From NCBI GenBank assembly GCA_032717465.1, contig CM064667.1:152501-216500 (forward strand): a stretch of DNA of 64,000 nt, given 5' to 3'. The notes under the pieces were generated by a model, which saw only the letters and a list, made by a program, of their open reading frames with translations, did not search any database and had not been told where the DNA came from. Source of the stretch: Coenobita brevimanus (taxonomy: Eukaryota > Arthropoda > Malacostraca > Decapoda > Coenobitidae). The stretch's first letter is position 1, and each line of letters starts with the position of its first letter. The translations under genes and the position numbers were made by a program. Shown in pieces: positions 55,436-64,000 of this stretch.

Positions 55436-57430
55436 TAAAGGCCAGGAGCCTGCACACAGTTCCTTCCAAGGAAAAAAAAAAAACAATACAAAAGAGAGCC
55501 AAATTCAAGATAGGTTAATTTTGAGATGCCTAGACATACTGCGTTTGAAAGACTTAAAATCATTGGAAGTAGGAAATACAGACAGAGGGAGACAGTTCCA
55601 GAGTTGACCTGTTGCATAAATGAAGGACTAGGAGTAACGGTTAACTCTTGCATTAGAGAGTTGGACAGGAAAAGGATGAGAGTTTGTTGCTAGACGGGTC
55701 TTATGTGCCCGTCGTAGAGGTGGAGGGATGCAAGCAGACAATTCAAAGGAGCAGTGACCATTGAAGTAGAGATAGAAAAGAGATAAAGATGCAACAGAGC
55801 GGCGAAGACACAGAGGTTGAAGGGAGCCAGTAAGAGAAGGAAAGTTGACACAAACAAAAAACTTTTTGGCTCCACCCTGTTTAGAAGAGCCTATGTGGGG
55901 AGCCTCCCCACAGATGAGAGTTATTACTCGACATAAGGCTGAATAAAACCCGTGTATAAAGTCAACAACTGTGCGAAATTAAAAAGAAGGTGCAGACTCG
56001 GCTTAATTACACCTAATCTTTTGGAAGCAGATTTTACGAGAGATATAATACAGTCTTTCCAAGATAAGTCCCGAGAGAATGAAACCCCAAGTATTCTTAA
56101 GGATGATGCAGGGTTAAGCTGGATATTACCGAACATGAGTGGATACTCCTGTTGAAGACTGTGTCGATTGATAGGTGTAAGAACTAAGTCTTTGATGCAT
56201 TAAAAACGAGATTATTTTTACCCAAGTCAGAGATATGAGCCAAGTCAGACATTGGGTGTGCCATTTCCTCATCCTTTGTTTTTGAAGTAACTGCTGAGAT
56301 GGACGCTGCAGGAACCGAATAGAAAGGTGAAGGGTGGAATCATGAGTGTATGAGCAGTTACGGTTATGCTTACGGCTTAGGTTATTGATGAATTAAAGGA
56401 AAAGAGTTGGTGATAAGACAGAACACTGTGGAGCACCACTGCTGATAGTTCTAGGACAAAAATGGTGGCCGTCTACAACAGCAACTATAGGACGACGAGA
56501 AAGGAAGCTATAGACGAAGGCAGAGAGAGAAGGATAAAAGCCATAAGTGAACACTTGGGAAATTAAAAATTTATGCCACACTCGATCGAAAGCATTTGAA
56601 ATGTCAAGTGCAATGGCAAAACTGCTCCAAATTCCCGAAATTCGGACAGTCAGGAGTTTTAAAGGTAAGTGAGAGGATCGACAGTGGAAGCATTCCTGAC
56701 AGAACCCATACTAGCGATCAGAAAGATGGTTGTGATAGGAAAGATGCTTTACATTTTTTCTGTTAAGGGTTGAATTAAAAACTTTTGGAGACACAGGATG
56801 TTAAAGCAATAGGGCGATAGTCAGAGGGTGGGAAATGGTCACCCTTCTTTGAGACTGGCTAAGTGAGAGCAAACTTTAGCAAGAAGGAAAGGTACATGTT
56901 GACAGACAAAGGCGAAAGAGTTTACCTAAGCAGGGTGTAAACACAAAAGCACATTTCTTGACAACAACAGAAGGGACCATATCAGGCCCCTATCATGGAG
57001 CCTTGTTATACTGAGGGAGGGATGGCGGGAAATACATCACTTGAAGAAATTTTAATGAAGTCAAAAGGGGGAAGTGATGGAGGAACAGCACTGGAATCGT
57101 CCAAGGTGGATTTGAAGAAGGTCTGAGCAAAGTGATCTACTTTATCAGTAGAGAAAATAGCTACAGAGCCATCAGAATAGAAAAGAGGAGGGAAGGATGA
57201 TGAAAATTAAAATTTTTATATATATTTTTGTGGCAAGGTGAAAGGAGTGGGAAGAATTCGAGTTGTATAGCTGAGAGCATTTAGCACAGATAAAATTAAT
57301 TTTAGCAGAGCAAAGAACAGACTTGGCACGATTTCAGGCAGAAGCATATTGAACGCCTGTGAAGATGCACAGTAAAACCTCATAATGCAAACTAAGCTGT
57401 GTGTTAACATAATCCAGTTTCAGAGTTTTA
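55436..57430 (-). mobile_element. Decayed LINE, RT portion
   Basis: In sense order from 57430 to 55436 it shows a linker before the RT, the RT core, the thumb and a C-terminal region, spread over all three frames. A T-rich stretch in sense (complement of 55472-55483) lies near the 3' end. No endonuclease is found upstream; a (TA)n/(TG)n microsatellite adjoins at 57462. It appears older than the LINE at 3792, because stops and frameshifts are frequent. The clade is not resolved, but it differs from the other two LINEs. Confidence 0.75.
55500..57010 (-). pseudogene. LINE reverse transcriptase, heavily degraded
   Basis: Recognisable pieces in sense order: a SDYRPIALTS-like segment near 56800; DRVWHKFLISQVFTYGFYPS and SRRPIVAVVDG (56600-56430); SGAPQCSVLSPTLFL (about 56437-56393), a mutated GVPQGSVLSP box; then ILGVSFSRDLSWKD and YTGFIQPYVE (56100-55924) of the thumb; then HLYLFSISTS, a decayed QLWN-type end and FKSFKRSMSRHL (55800-55510). 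The catalytic YADD box expected near 56345 cannot be read, as that spot is frame-broken. The identification as a LINE RT is firm from these boxes. It has no coding potential. Confidence 0.78.
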
Positions 57431-57458
57431 ATAAAATTTTTTGATACGTCAAAGTTGT

Positions 57459-57994
<536 letters not shown>

Positions 57995-58320
57995 ACTTAT
58001 GCTTTAATGCAAGAAGCCTCGCAGAAGATTACAAACTTGATAACTTAATGGCTGAACTGGAAAACATTATTTGGGATATTGTAGATTTGAGTGAGACCCA
58101 AAGGAGCAAAAGTAATTCAGGTGGAAGATAGGAGCCACCTAATTTACAACAGATAAAGGCAAAATGAAGGAGTTAGTGGTGTAGGATTTTTAATTAACAG
58201 AAATCTTGCAGACAACATTGTTAAATTCAGCGGTGTATCTGACAGAGTAGCAGTGGCTGTAATTAGCCTATGCAAAATATACACCCTGAAAGTAATACAG
58301 TTATATGTAACAACTTCTTA
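57995..58320 (+). pseudogene. RTE-like LINE endonuclease fragment
   Basis: The + frame from 58003 reads FNARSLAEDYKLDNLMAEL, then IIWDIVDLSETQRS. This is the start of the apurinic-type endonuclease of RTE-clade elements, with the conserved Asn and the SET(Q/R)R box. Further pieces in shifted frames (GVSGVGFLINRNLADNIV-like, about 58160-58215, and VSDRVAVAVI-like, about 58225-58265) follow before similarity fades. It is the only LINE piece here on the + strand. It is broken by at least one stop and indels. Confidence 0.75.
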
Positions 58321-58995
58321 TTTTTTATAGTAAATTCAGTTAAATACAAAGAGTCTTTTTAATGGATGTGGAAAAAAATTATATTAGCTCTAAAAGAAAA
58401 TAGGCTATAAGAATAACAAATATCTTATAAACTCCAAAACTTGTTTTAGTTTAAAGTTACTGTTTTATTTTACCATATACTTATGTAGAATTTTCTAAAA
58501 CAAGAAATTTTAATAGAAATTAAATTTGCTTTCCAATATACTAATCTGCATAATGAAAGGGGACCATAAATTCATCAGAGAGATTTGACTTAGATCTCCC
58601 GTGTATTGGTCACTATAGTTAACCAAGATCCACTTTAGATGATAAATTATGGGGACGATCTTGAGGGTGCAGCTCCTGTGGACCCCATGAACACAGCGGT
58701 TGAGAGCATGTGTGAAGGGGTCCACAGGCCCAGCCACACGCCCCTTCCACAGCAGTTATGGCCGCATGAAACCTTATCATATAAGAACCTGATCTCATTC
58801 GATGTATATGGGGATTTTACCCTATGTTTTGTATATGTTATAGATGAGGTAAGCAGGATAACTTGTTTTGAGAGGTAAATCAGCCTTTACAATTCTTCCC
58901 TAGCAACAGATAAGATGATTTTTGTCTGAAAATAACCCGAGATCCTTGATCAGTTTGTTACTACTGTGGGGCAGGGGGTTACCGGGCTTAGTTAG
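58321..58995. other. No gene seen
   Basis: AT-rich in the first half. A short inverted pair around GGGGTCCACAGG (58677-58686 and 58717-58728) is visible. Open frames of 75-79 codons on both strands over this spot are mirror images without domains. Confidence 0.5.
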
Positions 58996-59505
58996 TCAGA
59001 TCCACAGTGCTAGCTTTGCATCTTTGTTACCCAATATTCGTTGGGTTCTGTCTCCTATAATCCTATCTTTTTCGTTAGGAATCCATTGGTAGCATTGAAG
59101 GGTTTCCTCAGGGAGGAGAATCAAGTGATATCTGTTGTTAGTGGCCCAGGTATGACTAGTGAATCCTCCTATACTGTGTTGACTCAAAGTAGTAGTGGTA
59201 GTTGTTGTTCCCTGGGCAGTCTGGCCGAACAGTCCCGAGTTCCTAAGGAAGGCCACGGCCGAGACCGAGCTTTCCCACAGAGCTCTCAAGGAGTGTATAT
59301 TGTGATGTTGGCACAGGCGATTGAGGGCAATACTGTCTTCCATAACGTGCTTAATAGTATGGTGTGCTGTGTTGCATCCTGGACAGGGATCAACGACTGA
59401 GTTATCCAGCCTCTTCTGATAACTCAAGAGTTTGCTATGGTGTTTTTGTTCAGCTAAATTTCCAGTTAATAACCTATTAGAATAAAAAACCCACAGTCTA
59501 TCCAT
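58996..59505 (-). pseudogene. LINE/retroelement C-terminal fragment with Cys-His tail
   Basis: An open frame of 169 codons on the - strand. Residues 8-60 carry SNRLLTGN, YQKRLDNS and CPGCNTAHHTIKHVMEDS. The order resembles the region after the RNase H domain of arthropod LINEs, where a CPxC...H...H/C cluster ends ORF2. The rest (LWESSVSAVAFLRNSGLFG) also fits such tails; a Thr run (TTTTTT, about residue 105) and a ragged end follow. I recognise it by pattern only. It could instead belong to an unknown element. No RNase H core is seen upstream. Confidence 0.5.
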
Positions 59506-59971
59506 TAAACATTATAGTCTCTTCAAAGATCGGCTAGGTTACTCTTTGTAATAACACGCCTGAGGTTATAGTGGATGACAATTCCAATATGGTCTTTATT
59601 CTGGACATGAGGAATTCCATTTTCCCCCTTAACTGTCCAATAAAGACATACAGTATTTCACTGCCAGTACAGAAGAACACTTAAGCGATAAAAGTGTCTA
59701 AAGCAGTAACCAAGTACCTTGCCAGTGTAACTCCTACATCAGTAGAAGCTAAGTCCAATTGAAGGATAATTCTCTGTTAAACTGATGCCAGTCTGGCTTT
59801 GGAAGAGAGTAAATCATGATCTTTAGCTTCGCAACAGGCTACTATTCCTTATGCCTTTTATTAATTATCACAAAATATATCCAAGTTCTATATTTACTGT
59901 TGGCTATCGGTTTGTATTACCAAATCCTACCTGAGTTTTCATATTCTTCCCTGACCTACTTCCATTTCTCA
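59506..59971. other. No gene seen
   Basis: Unique-looking AT-rich sequence without a supported feature. Confidence 0.5.
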
Positions 59972-60400
59972 TTATGCCCATAATCCAGTAATTACAGTCT
60001 CCCAGTCCAATTTCTCCATGAGGCTTCCTGTTACAAACATTTGCCATTTGTCGTTCACCAAGTACTCATTAATCCCAGTGGAATCAAACAACACATGAAA
60101 ACCTGACTTAACAAGGACCTTGTAGTTGGGGCAACTTCCCAGGAAACGTGACAGGTTTTTAAGAAAGTTCAACTGATCAGAATAGACATTACAATTAAGA
60201 CCCAACTTTTGTGCCAGCAGAAATAGAGATATCATCTTTTGGAGATTCCTTCCTTATTTTTACAATTCAAAGAGAAGTGATGGGTAGGAATTGGTGTTTT
60301 AAACTCCGCCTTTCCACATTCTGCTTTGCCAGTTCATAAGCTCTCAATGCTTCTGTTTCAGTTTCTGTGACATATCTGAATACAGTCCAAATAAAACTAA
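59972..60400 (-). pseudogene. Unrecognised decayed coding-like segment
   Basis: An 87-codon open frame (60235-59972) with a protein-like composition (for example LSRFLGSCPNYKVLVKSGFHV and DKWQMFVTGSLMEKLDWE). It is preceded in a shifted frame by ETEALRAYELAKQNVERRSL-type sequence (about 60360-60300). Composition and position suggest a transposon-derived or processed coding remnant; I cannot name the family. Its upstream side abuts one of a pair of 98-bp direct repeats. Confidence 0.35.
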
Positions 60401-60426
60401 CCTCCCTGTTCAGGATGACAGTCAAC

Positions 60427-60524
60427 ACATTCAGAAAGAGGTGCTATAGTATGTTAGTATATCTCCTATCCATTTCTCTTAGTCCACTTTTTAATCCAAT
60501 TACTTATATCTACTGTGTGAGCAT
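60427..60524. repeat. Direct repeat copy 1 (98 bp; partner 60760-60857)
   Basis: It shares CATTCAGAAAGAGG, TTTTTAATCCA and TACTTATATCTACTGTGTGA with the partner at a constant offset of 333 bp, with about ten to fifteen substitutions and no indels. Confidence 0.85.
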
Positions 60525-60759
60525 GGAATTTTTCTCTGAATTTTAGCAAAATCATTAGCAAAATCAGTGTGTCAGGTGAATAGGTTGATCCCTCAACCTT
60601 CTTAGGTGGAAATTTAACTGAACTCTAAGTGAATGATAATTTGCAAGACGTTCAGGACTATTGAACTACCAGAGGTAATCTTCCCTATATTATTCATCTT
60701 TGTACTCCACAAATTTGGTTTATAAGGGGATATTTAACTCTGCTATTTCGGGACATTCA
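60525..60759. other. Spacer between direct repeats; no gene seen
   Basis: AT-rich; contains a short local repeat ATTAGCAAAATCA near 60551-60567. Nothing else supported. Confidence 0.45.
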
Positions 60760-60857
60760 ACATTCAGAAAGAGGCGCCTCAATATGCCAGTATATCTTCT
60801 ATCCACTTCACTTAGTCCAATTTTTAATCCAGTTACTTATATCTACTGTGTGAGCAT
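60760..60857. repeat. Direct repeat copy 2
   Basis: Partner of 60427-60524. Both copies end in GTGTGAGCAT, after which the sequences diverge. Confidence 0.85.
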
Positions 60858-60918
60858 ATTCTTTTTATTGAGAGCTTAGGAACTCGTGAACAGGGAAATT
60901 AAGTTAAATATCCCCCCT

Positions 60919-60935
60919 CCCCCCGTGGCGGGGGG
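60919..60935. other. Strong GC hairpin
   Basis: CCCCCCG-TGG-CGGGGGG: a perfect 7-bp stem with a 3-base loop, inside otherwise mixed sequence. Its function is unknown. Confidence 0.7.
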
Positions 60936-61132
60936 AACACAATCTGGCCGCACTATGGGGTGATACTATTACTCTGCGGTCAGGTTGTGTTAGGAAGAAT
61001 TCTGCCACCGTGTTCCCTGCGTGTGGTAAAATGTGACTAAAAGGGGTGGGGTGATGGGACTAGGGACATCCTCCTCTTTTTTTTTTTTTTTTATATACCT
61101 AAAAAGAGATAGACCATAGAAAGGGATGGGGA

Positions 61133-61232
61133 NNNNNNNNNNNNNNNNNNNNNNNNNNNNNNNNNNNNNNNNNNNNNNNNNNNNNNNNNNNNNNNNNNNN
61201 NNNNNNNNNNNNNNNNNNNNNNNNNNNNNNNN
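61133..61232. other. Scaffold gap (100 N)
   Basis: Exactly 100 N, the usual placeholder for a gap of unknown size. A T16 run (about 61076-61092) lies 40 bp before it. Open frames reported through the Ns are meaningless. Confidence 0.99.
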
Positions 61233-61846
61233 AGCCAACCGAGAGAGCCCGATGAAGCTAGGTGTTTGGCCAGGTTTATATGTCTGTTTATCAGTCTGTC
61301 TTCACGCCTGCCTACCTGCCTGCCTGTCTGTCTGCCTTTGCCTTCCTGTCGTTTAGCCAGATTATGCGAGAAAGTCAGCAGATTATCTTATTTATTTTCA
61401 TATTGAATTTTCCTTTCTGTACAAGCCCTGTAATTTTGTGGAACATTGTCGCTGGAATCCAAGAAGGAAGAGTCAGCGGACAGTGACTGACTAATTTTTC
61501 GCAGTTACCCGTCCATTTTACTGCTTTCTCTGAATAGGAAGCCCACCCCGACTTAATCTGTGATCTCATAAAAGGTGCGCGGGGAAGTCAAGCGAGCAGA
61601 TCATCTCTGTTATTGGACACTGAATTAGGTTAGGATGAAGTAAAATGTTTTTTTTATAGGACTCAGTAAAAGGTCAGGGGTACAAGACAAGGATAAAAGT
61701 TCAGTCAGCCGTCATGTCCGAGTGAGAGGCACATCAATTTCGAACCATTGTGACGAAGAAGTAATAAACTGTAGGTCAGAGGTAGACTCCGTGGAAAGAG
61801 TGCATCTGTATATAACGTTTACACGACCACACTTCAGAACCACAGG
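61233..61846. other. Start of the next contig; no gene seen
   Basis: Unique-looking sequence with a CTGC/CTGT-rich simple stretch at about 61295-61350. It leads directly into the second copy of the left flank; its counterpart, if any, would lie before position 1 of this window. Confidence 0.6.
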
Positions 61847-62476
61847 TGTTTAGTGATAAAGTGGACGCGCGTTTGAACCGATTGTGAGGCACGAGTGTTG
61901 TTGGCGTCAATTCATAAGCTGGTGGTTAGATTTTGCTGGATTTTCCCGCCAATGTCCTCCTGCCTGTGATCTATCGCCTTGTTCCCACTACACCCACCAA
62001 AGGTATGCTGTTTGACTTTATTGTGTACCCATTTTACTCTGACTTGGCCTAAAATTTCCATCTCTCCAACTTGAATACTGAGTTGTAGCAATAGTTTAAT
62101 ACTAGAATATGTAAGTCACAAAAAAGTGCTATTGAATAGGAGCCGTAGTGTTGCCCTTTTCTGCCAATGACCCATGTGAAGTAAGCGGCAAAAGGACAAA
62201 AATCTGGGTCAAGTTACCCTGAAAAAAGTAGTATAATTCAGGATACTATGATATTCTAGGAAGTTGTGGACAGATGAGAGTTATTTGTGGTTTGGAATAG
62301 CGAGACAGGCAGAAAGAAAGACACACAGACAGAAGACAGACAGACGCAAGGCAAGGAAATAGGAAAGGGGAGAAGAAGCGTGGCATTAATTTGAGTGAAG
62401 TTGACTTCATAGAACATTACATTATATTTGTGCCGCAACTTTAATAGCATATCTTCTTATGTATAACCAAGGTACA
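61847..62476. repeat. Second copy of the left flank (1-629)
   Basis: Identity to 1-629 is very high and collinear (offset 61846). Visible differences include G to C at 61868, G to A at about 61985, and a small cluster around 62357-62385. The same satellite variant begins at the same point after it. Confidence 0.9.
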
Positions 62477-64000
62477 GGTAATGGAGGGGTTGATAGGGGA
62501 GTAGTAGGTTAGCATTGAAAGGTAAGAAAAGGAAAAGTATGGAGGGGGTGGTCTGGGGCTGAATCAGGTAATGGAGGGGTTGACAGGGGAGTGGTGGGGT
62601 AGTACTGAAAGGAGAGATAGGGTTGAGGATGGTGGGGATGGGTGGGGTTGAATCAGATAATGGTTGGGTTGAGAGGGGAGTAGTGGGGTGGTATTGAAAG
62701 GTGAGGTTCGGTAGAACATGGTGGGACTGAGTGGGATTGAATGGGGTAATGGTGGGTTTGAGCGAAGAAGAGAAGGGTAAAATGCAAATGTGAGGTTGGG
62801 TAGAGTGTGGTGGGGTTGAGTGGGGTTAAATTGTTTAATAGTGGGGTTCAACAGGGAGAAGTAGGGTAGAACTGACAGGGGAGGAGAAGTAGAGTGTAGT
62901 GGAGTTGGATGGGGATGAGTCGGGTAATGGTGGGGTTGAGAGGGGAGTAGTGGGGTAGTTTTGAAAGATGAGGTTTTGTAGAGTATGGAAGAAAATGGAA
63001 GGGTAGAATGATGTTATGGTGGGGTTGAGGGAGAAAGAGTGTGATGATATTCAAAGATGAGATTGGGTAGTGTATGGTGGGGTTGAGTGGGGTTGAATCG
63101 ATTAATGGTAGGGTTGACTGGGAAGGAGGGGGGTAAAATTCAGACATGGGGTAGGGTAGAGTATGATGGGGTGGGGTGGGGATGAATGGGGTAATGGTGG
63201 GGTTAAGGAAGGAGGAGTTGGGTAGTGTTGATAGTTGAGAGAGGGTAGAGTATGATGGGGTTTAGTGGGGTTAAATGAGGTAATGGTACGGTTGAGGGAG
63301 ATAGGGTGGGGTACTACTGAAAGGTGAGGTAAGGTAAAGTATGGTGGGGTTTAGTGGCGTTGAAAAAAATAATCGTGGGGTTCAAGGAGAAAGGATGGGG
63401 TTGTTTTGAAAGGTGAGGTAGGATAGAGTATGGTGGGGTTGGGTGGGGTTGAATGGGACAATGGTGGGGTTGAGAGAGGAGTGGTGGGGTAATATTGAAA
63501 GGTGAGGTCGGGTAGAGTGTGGTGGGGTTGTGTGGGGTTTATTGGGATTATGGTGGGGTTGAGCGGAGAGGAGTGGGGTAAAATTGAAAGATGAGGTAAG
63601 GTAGAGTATTGTGGGGTTGGGTAGGGTTCAATCGATTAATGATGGGGGTGAGAGGAGAGGAGTGATGTAAATCTGAAAGGTGAGGTAGGGTAGGGTATGG
63701 TGGGGTTGAGTGAGTTTGAGTGGGGAAATGGTGGGGTAAAGGGAGGAGGAGTGAGGTAGAATGGAAAGTAGAGTATGCTAGAGTGAGATGGGGTTGAGAT
63801 GGGTTGAATGGGGGACTGGTGGGGTTGAGCGGGGAAAGGTTAGTTAAAACTGATTGGTGAGGTTGGGTAGCGTGTAATCGGTTTGAATGGGGTTGAATGA
63901 ACTACTGCTGGGGTTGAGGGAGGAGGTGCGGGTTAAAGTAAAAGTGAGGTAGGGTAGAGTAGTGTGGGGTTGGGTGGGGTTGAATGGGGTAATGGTGGGG
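62477..64000 (+). repeat. 89-bp G-rich satellite array, second locus, runs off the window
   Basis: It starts with the same monomer order as 630 onward and stays collinear for over 1 kb. By the GGACTGGTGG landmark (about 1876 versus 63812) the offset has grown from 61847 to about 61936, that is by 89 bp, one monomer. Divergence from segment 1 is clearly higher than in the flank. Confidence 0.93.

Noticed and set aside
60990..61356. Open frames containing long X stretches
   Set aside because: They run through the 100-N gap and are artefacts.

Overview
This window is eukaryotic, repeat-dominated DNA with no intact host gene that I can support. Degenerate non-LTR retrotransposons of several lineages, a Gypsy-type LTR retrotransposon with an envelope-like gene, long dinucleotide microsatellites and a 100-N scaffold gap point to a metazoan draft assembly. 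I lean to an arthropod, perhaps a decapod crustacean, but this rests on the general look of the elements and not on any host gene.

Layout. 1-629 is a unique-looking flank. From 630 to 50225 runs a huge satellite with an 89-bp monomer (successive monomer starts at 33283, 33372, 33461, 33550, 33639 and 33728 are exactly 89 bp apart). It is very G-rich and C-poor on the + strand and has quadruplex-type G-run spacing. Two elements interrupt it: a 5'-truncated LINE (3792-6935, - strand) and a complete Gypsy-type element with LTRs (12469-21126, - strand; gag, pol, env). Without them the satellite is about 37.8 kb, roughly 425 monomers. It carries higher-order structure: blocks of about 2-6 kb are duplicated inside it, and a block of about 3 kb is shared by its left and right ends. 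That shared block preserves an empty copy of the LINE insertion site.

50226-61132 is a transposon graveyard: a LINE cut off at the satellite edge (- strand), a perfect 50-bp palindrome, several local tandem and direct repeats, a second decayed LINE (- strand), an RTE-like endonuclease fragment (+ strand), a LINE tail fragment (- strand) and microsatellites. After the N gap (61133-61232) and 614 bp of other sequence, the left flank of the window reappears almost unchanged at 61847, again followed by the same satellite (62477 to the window end). This is either a large tandem duplication or two haplotypes/contigs laid end to end.

Function. The only coding capacity is transposon-derived. In the Gypsy element gag is open, pol has one in-frame stop and one frameshift, and env has one frameshift and one in-frame stop, so this copy looks unable to act alone. 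The many long Pro/Ser/Thr/His-rich open frames on the - strand of the satellite follow from its base composition and are not annotated as genes.
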